Notes: a model not told the origin generated them from the sequence alone. A stretch of 42,539 bases of DNA from Skermania sp. ID1734 (GCF_007489285.1 NZ_VLIY01000027.1:1-42539), one strand, 5' to 3'. Positions 1-9,708 are shown, counted from the stretch's first letter. Numbers and translations are program-made.

Positions 1-404
<404 letters not shown>

Positions 405-500
405 AAAACACATCAAAAAAACAAAAACCGCGTCCACTATGCAACCCTGAAACAACACACACGTGAAAACCGAAAATTTCACTGTGCAGAATTTCATAGA

Positions 501-619
501 GTTACGGCGGCCACAGCGACAGGGAAACGCCCGGACCCATCCCGAACCCGGAAGCTAAGCCAGTCAGCGCCGATGGTACTGCACCCGACAGAGTGTGGGA
601 GAGTAGGACACCGCCGAAC
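501..619 (+). rRNA. rrf: 5S ribosomal RNA
   Basis: The sequence begins GTTACGGCGGCCAC and contains the conserved CCCGGACCCATCCCGAAC and GAAGCTAAGC blocks. It ends GAGTAGGACACCGCCGAAC. The 5' GTTACGGCGG pairs with the 3' CCGCCGAAC to form the terminal helix, which fixes the ends to within a base or two (about 119 nt). It lies downstream of 23S and upstream of a strong hairpin at 628-665. Confidence 0.96.
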
Positions 620-627
620 ACAATTTG

Positions 628-665
628 ACGAGGGGCGAGAACCAATTGCGGTTCTCGCCCCTCGT
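628..665. terminator. Bidirectional hairpin terminator after 5S rRNA
   Basis: Positions 628-643 are perfectly complementary to 650-665: a 16-bp stem with a 6-nt AATTGC loop. There is no long T tract, only TTGCATTT downstream. The hairpin lies between the end of the rRNA operon and the end of the convergent cyclase gene, so it can serve both strands. Confidence 0.85.
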
Positions 666-754
666 TGCATTTGCGTGAATTGAGCGTGTAGAAATTCAGG
701 CATTTTCGGCGAATTTCGACCGAACAACAAAACACTCAATCTCGATTAAGGCAA

Positions 755-2323
755 TCAGGAAAGCGGCGCGGTAATAGGCATCGCCAGCCGGGTTTCCGCG
801 TCACGGCCGCGCAGCACCTTCGACTCACCGATCCGCCAGTTGCTGGCCTCCGCATGATCGGCAGCTTCCACTGCGGGACCAGAGGCGAGCAGATGCCCAG
901 GCACCGTCTTGGCCAACTCGCACAAGCGCGCGGCTTCGTTGATCGGATCCCCAATGACGGTGTATTCGAAGCGGTTTCGAGAACCGATGTTGCCGGCTAC
1001 GGCCACCCCGTAGGACACGCCGATGGCGGCGGTGCAATCCGGAACCTCGCTCGGCAGCCGAGAATTGACCGCGCGCGCAGCGGCCAAGACGCTGCCCGCC
1101 TCGTCGGCCAGATCGACCGGAGCGCCAAAGATCGCCAAAGCCGCGTCGCCTTCGAATTTGTTGATAATTCCGCCGAAGCGCTCGACCTCTTCGACCACGA
1201 CGTTGAACATCCGGTTCAACAGGTCCACCACTTCCTGCGGTGGCCGGGAGAACGCGATCTTCGTCGAGCCGACAATGTCGATGAAGAAGACTCCGACGGT
1301 GCGTTCCTCGCCGCCGAGTTCCGGATTTCGCAGCATCGCCGCCTCGGCGACGTCGCGACCGACATGGAGGCCGAAGAGTTCGCGGATGCGTTCGCGCTCG
1401 CGCAATCCCTCCACCATGCGATTGAAACCGCTCTGGAGTTCACCAAGCTCGGTTCCGTCGTAGACGACGACAAACGGATCCGGCTCATTGCGTTCGAGCC
1501 GCTCCATGGCATTGATGAGGGACAGCAGGGGATCGACGGTGGCGCGCCCCCCGAGGACCGTGAGCAACGCGCCGAAAATGAGCGTCAGCGTCCCGATGGC
1601 CAGGATCGACGTCGCGAGTTGGGTGGCGGTGACCGGATGGGTGAAGTAAAAGACGGCGATAATGAGCAACCCGGTGACGGGAAGTCCGCTGCCGAGCATC
1701 CAGGCAATGATGGCACGCCGTCGAACGCCGTTGAGTCGCATCCTTTTCGGGTCGCCGGCCTCGAGCACGCGGGCTGCGATCGGGCGCAACGCGAACTCAC
1801 TGAGTACATAGCTCAGTGCCGCAACGGCCGCACCTACGAACAAAATTGTCAGTACCACCATGCCTACCGATGCGGGGTTGACCGCACCCGCCGCGGCGCC
1901 GAGAACGATTGCTCCGGTCCCCCAGAGGATGAGGAGCATGACCGTGAGCCGCCAGGGCAACGCAAGCGCTGCGACCTGTTCAGCAGTAGTCGGTACGCGT
2001 TCCTCCTGAGCCCAACGCAGCCATTTGAGTGCCGACACGGTCGCCCAGGCGATTCCCAGCGTCACGGCGATCACCATGTATGCCGGGAAAACGACGTACC
2101 GGACCGTCGCGTACTCGGGGGTGAAGAGGTCAGGACCCGGAACCACCCAGGCGAGCAGCACGAGTGCGATGCAAACCCCGCCGATATTCGCAACGAGCAA
2201 CAGGGCGGTGAGCAGAATTTGCACACGCAGACGCAGCTGATGTTGTGACTGAGCCGGCTCGCCGAGGAGCGGAGAGCCGAGCGGAGTATCGGCGCGATGG
2301 AAGAGTCTGGTCCGCTGCAGCAT
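755..2323 (-). CDS. Membrane-bound class III adenylate cyclase with HAMP domain
   Basis: A 522-residue protein like the M. tuberculosis Rv1318c/Rv1319c/Rv1320c group, which sits at the same place beside rRNA and nucS. It makes cAMP from ATP at the inner face of the membrane. About six membrane segments lie at residues 34-60, 75-98, 124-148, 153-175, 205-228 and 235-258. A HAMP linker follows at about 258-312 and the cyclase domain at about 340-470. The catalytic set looks complete: metal-binding D349 (FFIDIVG) and D393 (KFEGD), substrate-selecting K389 with T455 (the Lys/Thr pairing of class IIIb), and transition-state N462 and R466 (INEAAR). I chose the ATG at 2323 because it matches the family N-terminus; longer in-frame extensions would run through nucS. 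A -10-like TATTCT (minus strand, 2338-2333) lies 9 nt upstream. M. tuberculosis has three tandem copies here and this window has one. Confidence 0.93.
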   Translation of the reverse strand: MLQRTRLFHRADTPLGSPLLGEPAQSQHQLRLRVQILLTALLLVANIGGVCIALVLLAWVVPGPDLFTPEYATVRYVVFPAYMVIAVTLGIAWATVSALKWLRWAQEERVPTTAEQVAALALPWRLTVMLLILWGTGAIVLGAAAGAVNPASVGMVVLTILFVGAAVAALSYVLSEFALRPIAARVLEAGDPKRMRLNGVRRRAIIAWMLGSGLPVTGLLIIAVFYFTHPVTATQLATSILAIGTLTLIFGALLTVLGGRATVDPLLSLINAMERLERNEPDPFVVVYDGTELGELQSGFNRMVEGLRERERIRELFGLHVGRDVAEAAMLRNPELGGEERTVGVFFIDIVGSTKIAFSRPPQEVVDLLNRMFNVVVEEVERFGGIINKFEGDAALAIFGAPVDLADEAGSVLAAARAVNSRLPSEVPDCTAAIGVSYGVAVAGNIGSRNRFEYTVIGDPINEAARLCELAKTVPGHLLASGPAVEAADHAEASNWRIGESKVLRGRDAETRLAMPITAPLS

Positions 2324-2355
2324 GGTCGTTCGAGAATATGCAGAGCGGGCTCCTT

Positions 2356-2361
2356 TAGGGT
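2356..2361 (+). promoter_or_regulatory. -10 box of a leaderless nucS promoter
   Basis: TAGGGT is followed by 7 nt and then the GTG start of nucS. This is the TANNNT-to-start spacing of leaderless mycobacterial genes. There is no Shine-Dalgarno sequence in between. Confidence 0.5.
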
Positions 2362-2368
2362 GTGAACC

Positions 2369-3040
2369 GTGCGTCTTGTGATAGCCGAATGCCAGGTTGA
2401 CTACGTCGGACGATTGACCGCGCATCTCCCGATGGCCCGTCGTTTGGTCATGGTCAAGTCGGATGGTTCCGTGTTGGTGCACTCCGACGGCGGTTCCTAC
2501 AAGCCGCTGAACTGGATGTCGCCGCCGTGCACGTTGACCGAGCACGAGGACGAGTCGGCGACCCGCTGGGTCGTCGTCAACAAGGCAGGCGAGGAGCTGC
2601 GGATCACCTTCGCCGATATCGAACACGACAGTAAGCACGATCTCGGGGTCGACCCGGGGCTCGTCAAGGACGGTGTCGAGGCGCACCTACAGGCACTCCT
2701 TGCCGAGCATGTGGAGACGCTGGGCCAGGGATACACGCTGGTCCGGCGCGAGTACCCGACCGCGATCGGGCCGGTTGATCTACTATGCCGCGATTCCGCC
2801 GGGGCGAGCGTTGCGGTCGAAATCAAGCGGCGCGGCGAGATCGACGGCGTCGAGCAGTTGACCCGCTACCTCGAGCTGCTCAATCGCGATCCATTGTTGG
2901 CGCCGGTGAGCGGTGTCTTCGCTGCCCAGCAGATCAAGCCGCAGGCCCGGGTGCTGGCAACCGACCGCGGAATCCGTTGCCTCACGCTGGACTACGACGC
3001 GCTTCGGGGAGCCGACAGCAACGAGTTTCGGCTCTTCTGA
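2369..3040 (+). CDS. nucS: Mismatch-specific endonuclease NucS (EndoMS)
   Basis: A 223-residue homologue of Rv1321 (about 226 residues). NucS/EndoMS replaces MutS-MutL mismatch repair in most actinobacteria by cutting both strands at mismatches. The N-terminal half is the DNA-binding/dimerisation domain. The C-terminal half is a RecB-like nuclease with PD-(D/E)xK residues D137 (IGPVDLL), E151 and K153 (AVEIKRR). The C-terminus EFRLF fits the short tail that binds the sliding clamp in this family. The start is GTG with no Shine-Dalgarno sequence but a -10 box 7 nt upstream. It is divergent from the cyclase, with a 45-nt gap, and is followed after 10 nt by a small zinc-motif gene, probably co-transcribed. 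Confidence 0.95.
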   Translation: MRLVIAECQVDYVGRLTAHLPMARRLVMVKSDGSVLVHSDGGSYKPLNWMSPPCTLTEHEDESATRWVVVNKAGEELRITFADIEHDSKHDLGVDPGLVKDGVEAHLQALLAEHVETLGQGYTLVRREYPTAIGPVDLLCRDSAGASVAVEIKRRGEIDGVEQLTRYLELLNRDPLLAPVSGVFAAQQIKPQARVLATDRGIRCLTLDYDALRGADSNEFRLF

Positions 3041-3050
3041 GGCGAGCGAC

Positions 3051-3344
3051 GTGCCACGCCGAAAGCCGAAATCACCGCAGCGCCGGGTGCCGCCGGTGTA
3101 CGGCGAGGCAAGCATGCGCCGAGTCGAGGCTGATGCCGACGGTGCGTCGTACATCGTCCGTACGGTGCCGTCGGCGCGCGCGGTGAAGACCTATCGCTGC
3201 CCTGGCTGCGATCACGAGATTCGTCCGGGTGTCGCGCACGTGGTCGCGTGGGAATCCGGCGCCGACGGCGAGGATCGTCGCCACTGGCACTCCGGCTGCT
3301 GGTCCGGTAGGCAAACCCGCGGAATCACGCGGCGTTGGTCGTAA
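3051..3344 (+). CDS. Small basic zinc-ribbon-like protein (Rv1322-like)
   Basis: A 97-residue protein starting at GTG 3051, 10 nt after nucS. It matches the position and size of Rv1322, which is usually labelled hypothetical or ATP/GTP-binding. The N-terminus is Arg/Lys/Pro-rich (PRRKPKSPQRR). The centre has CPGC followed about 25 residues later by HWHSGCW, a pattern that could bind one zinc ion. No known catalytic motif is visible. Its neighbour suggests a nucleic-acid role but that is only inference. It converges on the coiled-coil gene with a 17-nt gap and no hairpin. Confidence 0.8.
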   Translation: MPRRKPKSPQRRVPPVYGEASMRRVEADADGASYIVRTVPSARAVKTYRCPGCDHEIRPGVAHVVAWESGADGEDRRHWHSGCWSGRQTRGITRRWS

Positions 3345-3361
3345 CCGGCTTCCGGCCAAAC

Positions 3362-4336
3362 TCAGCCGGCGACGGTCGCGTGCTGCTTCGGCAATTTGGC
3401 CGTCTTGGCCTCCGAAGCGGGTGCGACGTCGGAGTTGTCCGTCGTCGGCGCTTCGGTGGCGGGCTCGGTGGCCGCAGATGCGTCGAGCAGGTCGGACTCT
3501 CGTTCCACTGCCTCGAGCATGGTGGGGACCGAATCGAGCTGGCCGCGGACGTCGAGCAACTGGTTGAGTACCCGCCCGCGCAGCACGCGCAGCTCCTCGG
3601 CGAGTTCCTTGGCATGCGCAATCCGCCGATCAGCGAGTTGCGTTGCCGCTTGCACCCGCCGGTTCGCTTCCTCGGTCGCATCCCGGAGCCGCTTCGCGGC
3701 CTCGGCCTTACTCGTGGTCTCGAGTTCCTCGAGCGCACGCGTCAGCTTCGTGCGCCGGTCACCCATGGTCATCTCGAAGTCTTCTTGGGTCGCCTTGCGC
3801 TTGGCTTCGGCTTCGGTGGCCAGGCGCTGCGCCTCGGCCCGGGCGGCCTCGACGATGCGTGCCGCCTCGGCGCGCGCGCTGCTCATCGTCTGTTCGAACT
3901 CTATTTCCAGAGCCTTGCGACGTTCCTGCAGTTCGGCGAGCTCGTCGGAGTGCTTTTGCCGAAGTTGCGCGGCATCCTGCTCGGCAATCGAGGTGACCTC
4001 GGCGGCCTCCGCATGCGCTCGTGCGCGGATCTCCGATGCCTCGTCGGATGCGAGCCGCAGCATCTTCGAGATCCGGTCGCTCATGCCCTCCGCCGTGGTG
4101 GGAGGCACCGAAAGCCGGTCAACCTCCTTGCGGAGCTCATCGATCTCATCGCGCGCGTCTTCGAGCTGGTTGGCCAGGTTGCGCGCCTGGGCAGCGGCCG
4201 CGTCCCGGTCGGTGGCGGTCATCCGCAACTCGGCGTCGAAGCGCTCGAAGTAGTTGCTCACCTCGAGCCGGTCATACCCTCGCCGCACAACGGTGAACGG
4301 AAGGGAAGGAGTGCGTCGATCGTGCTCGTTGACCAT
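3362..4336 (-). CDS. DivIVA-like long coiled-coil protein
   Basis: A 324-residue protein from ATG 4336; a TTG 9 nt upstream would add MNP. The N-terminus has the DivIVA-type signature FTVVRRGYDRLEVSNYF. Most of residues 35-290 is Ala/Glu/Arg-rich heptad sequence predicted to form a long coiled coil. The last 40 residues are low-complexity Ala/Thr/Glu. No membrane segment is present. DivIVA-family proteins in actinobacteria bind curved membrane and organise polar growth or septation, so a scaffold role is likely, but the partner cannot be read from the sequence. It is not the Wag31 orthologue, which lies in the ftsZ region and has a different layout. The epimerase gene lies 57 nt upstream on the same strand. 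Confidence 0.8.
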   Translation of the reverse strand: MVNEHDRRTPSLPFTVVRRGYDRLEVSNYFERFDAELRMTATDRDAAAAQARNLANQLEDARDEIDELRKEVDRLSVPPTTAEGMSDRISKMLRLASDEASEIRARAHAEAAEVTSIAEQDAAQLRQKHSDELAELQERRKALEIEFEQTMSSARAEAARIVEAARAEAQRLATEAEAKRKATQEDFEMTMGDRRTKLTRALEELETTSKAEAAKRLRDATEEANRRVQAATQLADRRIAHAKELAEELRVLRGRVLNQLLDVRGQLDSVPTMLEAVERESDLLDASAATEPATEAPTTDNSDVAPASEAKTAKLPKQHATVAG

Positions 4337-4393
4337 AGGGTTCAAACTACCGTCCCGTAGCCGATGGTGTCGCGGTTGAAACCGCGGCCCAGC

Positions 4394-4864
4394 TCAGTGC
4401 TGTGGATCGGCAGCCGGCTCGACCAGTTCCACGAGAACCCCGCCGGCATCCTTGGGATGGATGAAGTTGATGCGCGAGTTTGCGGTTCCGCGCCGCGGCT
4501 GTTCGTAAAGCAGTCGGACGCCGCGTCCGCGCAGGATCTCGGAAACGGCGGCAATGTCGGTGACACGGTAGGCGAGTTGCTGCAGACCTGGGCCGTTGCG
4601 ATCGAGGAACTTGGCAATCGTCGACTCCGGGGTCAGCGGTGCCAGCACCTGCAGCGCGGTGTCGCTGCCGGGAAAGCCGAGCATCGCCTCGTGGACGCCC
4701 TGGCTTTCGTTGATCTCGCGGTGGGTCTCGACCATGCCGAGGTTTTCGGCATACCAGGCGACGGCCGCATCAAGGTCTGCGACGGCGACGCCGACGTGAT
4801 CGACGGTAGTGACGAGATGTGGCGGCATCGCGGTAGCGCTGTTCGCCGGGCTGGGTTGGGTCAT
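4394..4864 (-). CDS. mce: Methylmalonyl-CoA epimerase
   Basis: A 156-residue vicinal-oxygen-chelate protein, the counterpart of Rv1322A. It interconverts (2S)- and (2R)-methylmalonyl-CoA and so links propionyl-CoA carboxylation to the mutase and to methyl-branched lipid synthesis. Visible family residues are H23 (VDHVGVAV), Q72 (ALQVLAP) and E146 ([10 protein letters not shown]), which align with metal ligands. The usual third ligand lies in a His-His pair in the Propionibacterium enzyme, and here the pair reads Gln-Gln (Q95-Q96, [11 protein letters not shown]). The conserved [19 protein letters not shown] block is present. ATG 4864 is 6 nt after a minus-strand -10 box TACCTT (4876-4871), so the mRNA is probably leaderless. 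It is divergent from the thiolase gene across a palindromic promoter. Confidence 0.9.
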   Translation of the reverse strand: MTQPSPANSATAMPPHLVTTVDHVGVAVADLDAAVAWYAENLGMVETHREINESQGVHEAMLGFPGSDTALQVLAPLTPESTIAKFLDRNGPGLQQLAYRVTDIAAVSEILRGRGVRLLYEQPRRGTANSRINFIHPKDAGGVLVELVEPAADPQH

Positions 4865-4872
4865 AGCAAAAA

Positions 4873-4884
4873 GGTAGCGCTACC
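4873..4884. promoter_or_regulatory. 12-bp palindromic operator candidate between epimerase and thiolase
   Basis: GGTAGCGCTACC is a perfect palindrome. Its left arm overlaps the minus-strand -10 box TACCTT (4876-4871) of the epimerase gene. Its right arm overlaps a plus-strand TACCGT (4881-4886) that could serve the thiolase gene. A dimeric repressor bound here would cover both promoters at once. The regulator is not identifiable from this window. Confidence 0.5.
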
Positions 4885-4948
4885 GTGGAAGGGGATTTCG
4901 CCGGGATGCGCTTCGATTCCGGTTTGGGCTTATTTTGCGGAGGACAAC

Positions 4949-6157
4949 GTGACTGCTGGCGGCACTGCACACACTTCGGTCATCGTCTCCGGTGCGCGCA
5001 CTCCCGTCGGGCGCCTGTTGGGCGGTTTGAAGGACTTTTCGGGATCTGACCTCGGCGGCATCGCCATCAAGGCCGCGCTGGAAAAGGGCGGGGTCTCGCC
5101 GGATCAGGTCGAGTACGTGATCATGGGCCAGGTTCTCACCGCGGGCGCCGGCCAGATACCCGCGCGTCAGGCCGCGGTGGCCGCCGGGATCTCGATGAAC
5201 GTCCCGGCGCTGACCATCAACAAGGTGTGTCTGTCGGGCGTGGATGCGATAGCGCTGGCCGACCAGTTGATCCGGGCCGGCGAGTTCGAGGTGGTCGTCG
5301 CCGGTGGCCAGGAATCGATGAGCCAGGCGCCGCACCTGCTCGAGAAGAGTCGTGAGGGCTTCAAGTACGGCGATGTCACCATGCGTGACCACATGGCCTA
5401 CGACGGTCTCTATGACATCTTCACCGACCAGGCGATGGGCAGCCTCACCGAGCAGCGCAACCAGCAGGATCCGATCAGCCGCGAGGATCAGGACGCTTTC
5501 GCCGCGGCGTCGCATCAGCGAGCTGCGCAGGCCTGGAAGAACGGCGTGTTCGATGACGAGGTGGTCCCGGTATCGGTGCCGCAACGCAAGGGTGACCCGA
5601 TAGTGGTCTCCACCGACGAGGGCGTTCGTGCCGACACCTCGGTCGAGTCGCTGTCCAAGCTGCGTCCGGCGTTTGCCAAGGACGGCACCGTCACAGCGGG
5701 TTCGGCGTCGCAGATTTCCGACGGCGCCGCGGCGGTCGTGGTGATGAGCAAGGCGAAAGCCGAGGAATTGGGCCTGTCCTGGATCGCGGAAATCGGCGCG
5801 CACGGGGTGGTCGCCGGACCGGACTCGACCCTGCAGTCGCAGCCGGCTCGTGCGATCGTGAAGGCGTGCGAGCGCGACGGTATCGCGCCCAAGGATCTTG
5901 ACGTGGTGGAGATCAACGAGGCGTTCGCCGCGGTGGGTATCGCATCGACCCGTGAACTCGGCCTGGACCCGGAGCGGGTGAACGTGAATGGCGGTGCCAT
6001 CGCGATCGGGCACCCGCTGGGGATGTCGGGCGCGCGCATTGCCTTGCACCTTGCGCTCGAGCTGAAGCGGCGGGGCGGCGGAGTCGGTGCGGCGGCGCTG
6101 TGTGGCGGCGGCGGTCAGGGCGACGCGTTGATCTTGCGCGTGCCGCAGCAGGCGTGA
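4949..6157 (+). CDS. fadA4: Acetyl-CoA C-acetyltransferase (thiolase, FadA4-like)
   Basis: A 402-residue thiolase, the usual length for the family and the counterpart of Rv1323. It condenses two acetyl-CoA to acetoacetyl-CoA or runs the reverse thiolysis. Active-site residues are visible: nucleophile C94 (NKVCLSG), the EINEAFA motif, H355 ([10 protein letters not shown]) and the second cysteine C385 ([10 protein letters not shown]). The reading frame is open for about 580 nt further upstream, but that stretch is antisense to the epimerase. GTG 4949 is chosen because GGAGG (4939-4943) precedes it by 5 nt and the family begins here. It is divergent from the epimerase. The DUF3817 gene follows after 37 nt. 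Confidence 0.94.
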   Translation: MTAGGTAHTSVIVSGARTPVGRLLGGLKDFSGSDLGGIAIKAALEKGGVSPDQVEYVIMGQVLTAGAGQIPARQAAVAAGISMNVPALTINKVCLSGVDAIALADQLIRAGEFEVVVAGGQESMSQAPHLLEKSREGFKYGDVTMRDHMAYDGLYDIFTDQAMGSLTEQRNQQDPISREDQDAFAAASHQRAAQAWKNGVFDDEVVPVSVPQRKGDPIVVSTDEGVRADTSVESLSKLRPAFAKDGTVTAGSASQISDGAAAVVVMSKAKAEELGLSWIAEIGAHGVVAGPDSTLQSQPARAIVKACERDGIAPKDLDVVEINEAFAAVGIASTRELGLDPERVNVNGGAIAIGHPLGMSGARIALHLALELKRRGGGVGAAALCGGGGQGDALILRVPQQA

Positions 6158-6194
6158 CCAATCCAACTACGTGTTGTCGTAGATCTCGGGCACA

Positions 6195-6563
6195 ATGAAG
6201 GTCATGCGCAACTTCCTGGACCTGTCCACTCCTGCCAAGCGATTCCGGCTCGTCGCCTACTGGGAGGCGGTGACGTGGGCGGCGTTGCTCGTCGCGATGT
6301 ACTTCAAGTGGGTGCTCGGCCATACCGAAGCGGTGCAGATTCCAGGCATGGTGCATGGCGTGGCCGGGTTCATCTTGTTCGTCGTGGTGGCGCTGGTGAC
6401 CGCGAAGCAGCTGTCCTGGGATCTCAAAACGACTCTGCTCGCACTGATTTCCAGCGTGCCGCCGTTCGGCACGATCGTTTTCGAGATCTGGGCGGTGCGC
6501 ACCGGAAAGCTCGCGGAGCTCTCTGCCGCCGCAGCCAATGAGCCGGCCCTCGCCCAGCCGTGA
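6195..6563 (+). CDS. DUF3817 small integral membrane protein
   Basis: A 122-residue protein with three membrane segments (about 17-37, 52-72 and 79-100). The layout is that of DUF3817: an Arg-rich N-terminus, a first helix containing EAVTW, then an HG pair in MVHGVAGF. No biochemical role is established for the family. Two in-frame ATGs, at 6195 and 6204, are both plausible; the second has GAAGG close upstream. It lies between the thiolase and a thioredoxin-like gene, whose GTG begins 14 nt after this stop. A second, diverged DUF3817 gene is present at 25628-25990. Confidence 0.82.
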   Translation: MKVMRNFLDLSTPAKRFRLVAYWEAVTWAALLVAMYFKWVLGHTEAVQIPGMVHGVAGFILFVVVALVTAKQLSWDLKTTLLALISSVPPFGTIVFEIWAVRTGKLAELSAAAANEPALAQP

Positions 6564-6576
6564 CAAACTTGGACTT

Positions 6577-7503
6577 GTGACACGACCTTCCCGTTCCGCT
6601 CGTCCGTCGCCCGCGATGGCTGCCGCGATGTCGGGCGCCGTCGATTTGTCCGGGCTGAAGCAACGCGCTGAAGCCAAGGCTTCCTCGCCCGCCGATGGTG
6701 CCGGCGCCGGCGCTGCCGTGGTGACGGTCACCGAAGAGAACTTCGAGGCGCAGGTACTCGAACGCTCGATGGAAGTGCCCGTGGTGGTCGCGCTCGCGTC
6801 GGCCCGCTCGGAGGCGAGTCTTGCGTTGCAGGACTCCCTGGCGCGGTTGGCCGAGCACGACAACGGAACATGGGTGCTGGCCAAGGTCGAGGTCGATTCC
6901 AACATTCGGATCGCCCAGATCTTCGGTGTCCAGGCCATTCCCACGGTGATCGCCATTGCGGGCGGCCAGCCGTTGACCGACTTCCAGGGCGTACAGCCGG
7001 AGGAGCAACTGCGGCAGTGGATCGACGCGATCCTGCGGGCAGTTGAAGGCAAACTCACCGGGCCCAGGCAAGCAGCGCCGCAGCAGGCGCCGGAGGATCC
7101 GCGATTCGCCGCGGCTGAAGAAGCACTCGACGCGGGTGACTTCGACCGTGCCGCAGCCGCCTACCAGGAGATCCTCAACGCCGAACCGGCCAACGCGCAG
7201 GCGAAGGCGGCATTGCGGCAGGTGCAGTTCTATGCCCGTGCCAGCGCGATCGATCCGGACGCGATTTCCACCGCCGATGCCGATCCGGCAAACGTGGCCG
7301 CGCAACTGGCCGCGGCGGACGCGGAGGTATTCGCGCAGCAACCCGAGGCAGCCTTCGACCGGCTGATTCAGACCGTCAAGCGCACTGCGGGCGACGACCG
7401 CACGCAGGTCCGCACCCGACTGCTGGAACTGTTCGAGCTTTTCGATACGGCCGAACCAGTCGTCGTGGCCGCCCGGCGGAAGCTGGCCACCGCGCTCTAT
7501 TGA
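6577..7503 (+). CDS. Thioredoxin-fold TPR protein (Rv1324-like, CnoX/YbbN type)
   Basis: A 308-residue protein; Rv1324 is about 304. Residues about 45-150 are a thioredoxin fold with the cis-Pro region (VQAIPTVIAI). The CxxC site is replaced by ASARSEAS, so it has no redox cysteines and is unlikely to be a disulfide reductase. Residues about 170-308 are TPR-like helices (AEEALDAGDFDRAAAAYQEI). The same architecture as E. coli CnoX suggests a chaperone or holdase role, which is inference. An upstream ATG at 6538 would overlap the DUF3817 gene, so GTG 6577 is preferred; it gives the family length. It converges on glgB with only 3 nt between stop codons and no hairpin. Confidence 0.88.
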   Translation: MTRPSRSARPSPAMAAAMSGAVDLSGLKQRAEAKASSPADGAGAGAAVVTVTEENFEAQVLERSMEVPVVVALASARSEASLALQDSLARLAEHDNGTWVLAKVEVDSNIRIAQIFGVQAIPTVIAIAGGQPLTDFQGVQPEEQLRQWIDAILRAVEGKLTGPRQAAPQQAPEDPRFAAAEEALDAGDFDRAAAAYQEILNAEPANAQAKAALRQVQFYARASAIDPDAISTADADPANVAAQLAAADAEVFAQQPEAAFDRLIQTVKRTAGDDRTQVRTRLLELFELFDTAEPVVVAARRKLATALY

Positions 7504-7506
7504 CGG

Positions 7507-9708
7507 CTATTCCGGCCGCAGCCAGATCGCGCCGCGGGCGGGTAGGGCAACCGGCGCCGAGGCCGGGCGGCCGTGCCAAGGCTCTTCGGTGGCGGTGACC
7601 GCACCGAGATTGCCGACGTCGGATCCGCCATACAGCGCCGCGTCGGTGTTGAGCACCTCCACCCAGCGGCCCGCGTGGGGAAGCCCGACCCGGTAGCTGC
7701 CGTGCACCGAACCGGAGAAGTTGTACAGGCACGCGATGACCGAGCCGTCGGCGCCGAAACGCAGGAAGCTCACCACGTTGTTGGCCGAATCGTTGGCGTC
7801 GATCCAGGAGTAGCCGCCCGGGGATGTGTCCAGCGTCCACAGCGCCGGAACCGCGCGGTAGGTGGCGTTGAGATCGCACAGCAACTTGCGCACACCCCGA
7901 TGCAGGCCCGAGCCGTCGTCCAGTAGATCCCAGTCCAGGCCGCGCTCCTCCGACCATTCGCGGACCTGCCCGAATTCCTGGCCCATGAAGAGCAGTTGCT
8001 TACCCGGATGGGCCCACATGTAGGCGAGCAGGCTGCGCAGCCCAGCGGCCTTGTCGAAATCCGAACCCGGCATCCGGGTCCACAACGTTCCTTTCCCATG
8101 CACGACCTCGTCGTGACTGATGGGCAGCACGTAGTTCTCGCTCCAGGCATACATCAGCGAGAAGGTGATCTCGTTGTGGTGATACGAGCGGTGTATCGGG
8201 TCCCGGCTGAGGTAGTCGAGCGTGTCATGCATCCAGCCCATGTTCCACTTCATGTTGAAGCCGAGGCCGCCGACCGAGGTCGCGCGGGTGACGCCGGGCC
8301 AGGCCGTGGATTCCTCGGCAACGGTGACGACCCCGCGATGGGTCTTGTGCACGGTCGCGTTCATTTCCTGCAGGAACGCGACGGCCTCCAGATTCTCCCG
8401 GCCACCGTAGATGTTCGGTGTCCATCCGCCGGGCGGGCGTGAGTAGTCGAGGTAGAGCATCGAGGCGACCGCGTCGACGCGCAGGCCATCGATGTGGAAT
8501 TCATCGAGCCAGTACAGCGCGTTGGCCACCAAGAAGTTGCGCACTTCGCGTCGGCCGAAATCGAAAACGTAGGTGCCCCAGTCGAGTTGCTCTCCACGGC
8601 GCGGGTCGGCGTGTTCGTAGAGCGGTCCGCCGTCGAACCGGGCCAGCGCCCACTCGTCCTTCGGGAAATGCGCCGGCACCCAGTCGACGATCACGCCGAT
8701 TCCGCGCGAATGCAGATGGTCGACGAACGCGCGGAAGTCGTCGGGCGTGCCGAACCGCGCAGTGGGTGCGTAGTACGAGCTGACCTGATATCCCCAGGAA
8801 CCGCCGAACGGGTGCTCGGCCACGGGCAGCAATTCGAGGTGGGTGAAGCCGCACTCCTGCACGTAGTCGGCGAGCTGGGTAGCGAGCTCGCGGTAGCCGA
8901 GTCCAGCGCGCCAGGAGCCGAGGTGCACCTCGTAAACGCTCATCGGCGCCTCGGACGGCTCGATCTGTTCGCGGCGCTCCAGCCAGGCCTGGTCGGCCCA
9001 GGTGTGGCTGCTCGCCGTCACCACCGAAGCGTTCGCCGGAGGTACCTCGGTCTGAAACGCCATGGGGTCGGCCTTGTCGCGAACCACCCCGTCGCTGCCG
9101 TGGATGCGGAACTTGTAGAGCGTGCCCGGTCCGACATCGGGCACGAAGAGCTCCCAGACGCCCGAAGAGCCGACCGCGCGCATCGGCGTGCGCTCCCCGG
9201 TCCAGAAGTCGAAGGTGCCGATCACGGAAACACCGCGGGCATTGGGCGCCCACACCGCAAACGACGTCCCGGTGACCTCGCCGTCAGGCGTCTGATAGCT
9301 GCGCGGATGCGCGCCGAGTATGTCCCATAGCCGCTCGTGCCGCCCCTCGGCGAACAGGTGCAGGTCGAGTTCGCCGAGCGTGGGCAGGAAACGATAGCCG
9401 TCAGCGGTGACGATGGTGTCGCCGTCCGGGTACTGGACCACCAGTCGGTAATCGGCGAGGTCGGCGATCGGGATCAGCGCGCTGAACAGCCCGCCGAGGG
9501 TCTCGCCGCGCACCGGATGCAACGGGTAGTCGACCCCGCCGACCCGGGCATGTACCGATTCGGCATGCGGTCGCAGCGCACGGATGACCGTGCCTTTGGC
9601 GTGCGGATGCGCTCCGAGTACGGAATGCGGGTCGTGATGTTCGCCGGCCGCGAGCAGTTCGATGTCCTTCTTGCTCGGCGCGATCGTGCGCGTCTTGCCC
9701 GGACTCAT
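7507..9708 (-). CDS. glgB: 1,4-alpha-glucan branching enzyme GlgB
   Basis: A 733-residue GH13 enzyme (M. tuberculosis GlgB about 731) that introduces alpha-1,6 branches into glycogen and the maltose-1-phosphate-derived glucan. N-terminal beta-sandwich modules precede the (beta/alpha)8 barrel. Catalytic residues are nucleophile D412 ([11 protein letters not shown]), acid/base E465 (VAEEST) and the H532-D533 pair (SHDEVVHGK). The start ATG at 9708 overlaps the glgE stop by 4 nt (ATGA), which indicates translational coupling. An in-frame extension to 9792 exists but lies inside glgE and is not needed. Together with GlgE it forms the last two steps of the GlgE pathway. Confidence 0.97.
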   Translation of the reverse strand: MSPGKTRTIAPSKKDIELLAAGEHHDPHSVLGAHPHAKGTVIRALRPHAESVHARVGGVDYPLHPVRGETLGGLFSALIPIADLADYRLVVQYPDGDTIVTADGYRFLPTLGELDLHLFAEGRHERLWDILGAHPRSYQTPDGEVTGTSFAVWAPNARGVSVIGTFDFWTGERTPMRAVGSSGVWELFVPDVGPGTLYKFRIHGSDGVVRDKADPMAFQTEVPPANASVVTASSHTWADQAWLERREQIEPSEAPMSVYEVHLGSWRAGLGYRELATQLADYVQECGFTHLELLPVAEHPFGGSWGYQVSSYYAPTARFGTPDDFRAFVDHLHSRGIGVIVDWVPAHFPKDEWALARFDGGPLYEHADPRRGEQLDWGTYVFDFGRREVRNFLVANALYWLDEFHIDGLRVDAVASMLYLDYSRPPGGWTPNIYGGRENLEAVAFLQEMNATVHKTHRGVVTVAEESTAWPGVTRATSVGGLGFNMKWNMGWMHDTLDYLSRDPIHRSYHHNEITFSLMYAWSENYVLPISHDEVVHGKGTLWTRMPGSDFDKAAGLRSLLAYMWAHPGKQLLFMGQEFGQVREWSEERGLDWDLLDDGSGLHRGVRKLLCDLNATYRAVPALWTLDTSPGGYSWIDANDSANNVVSFLRFGADGSVIACLYNFSGSVHGSYRVGLPHAGRWVEVLNTDAALYGGSDVGNLGAVTATEEPWHGRPASAPVALPARGAIWLRPE

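Noticed and set aside
854-2248. 464-codon open frame antisense to the adenylate cyclase
   Set aside because: The minus-strand frame has a full set of cyclase catalytic residues; the plus-strand frame is a GC-rich shadow with Arg/Asp/Gly-rich, low-complexity product.
3396-4253. Long Ser/Arg-rich open frame antisense to the coiled-coil gene
   Set aside because: Its composition is the reverse complement of Ala/Glu/Arg heptads, and the minus strand has a DivIVA-type N-terminus.
4371-4386. Small hairpin CGCGGT-TGAA-ACCGCG between the epimerase and coiled-coil genes
   Set aside because: A 6-bp stem without a T tract is too weak to call a terminator.
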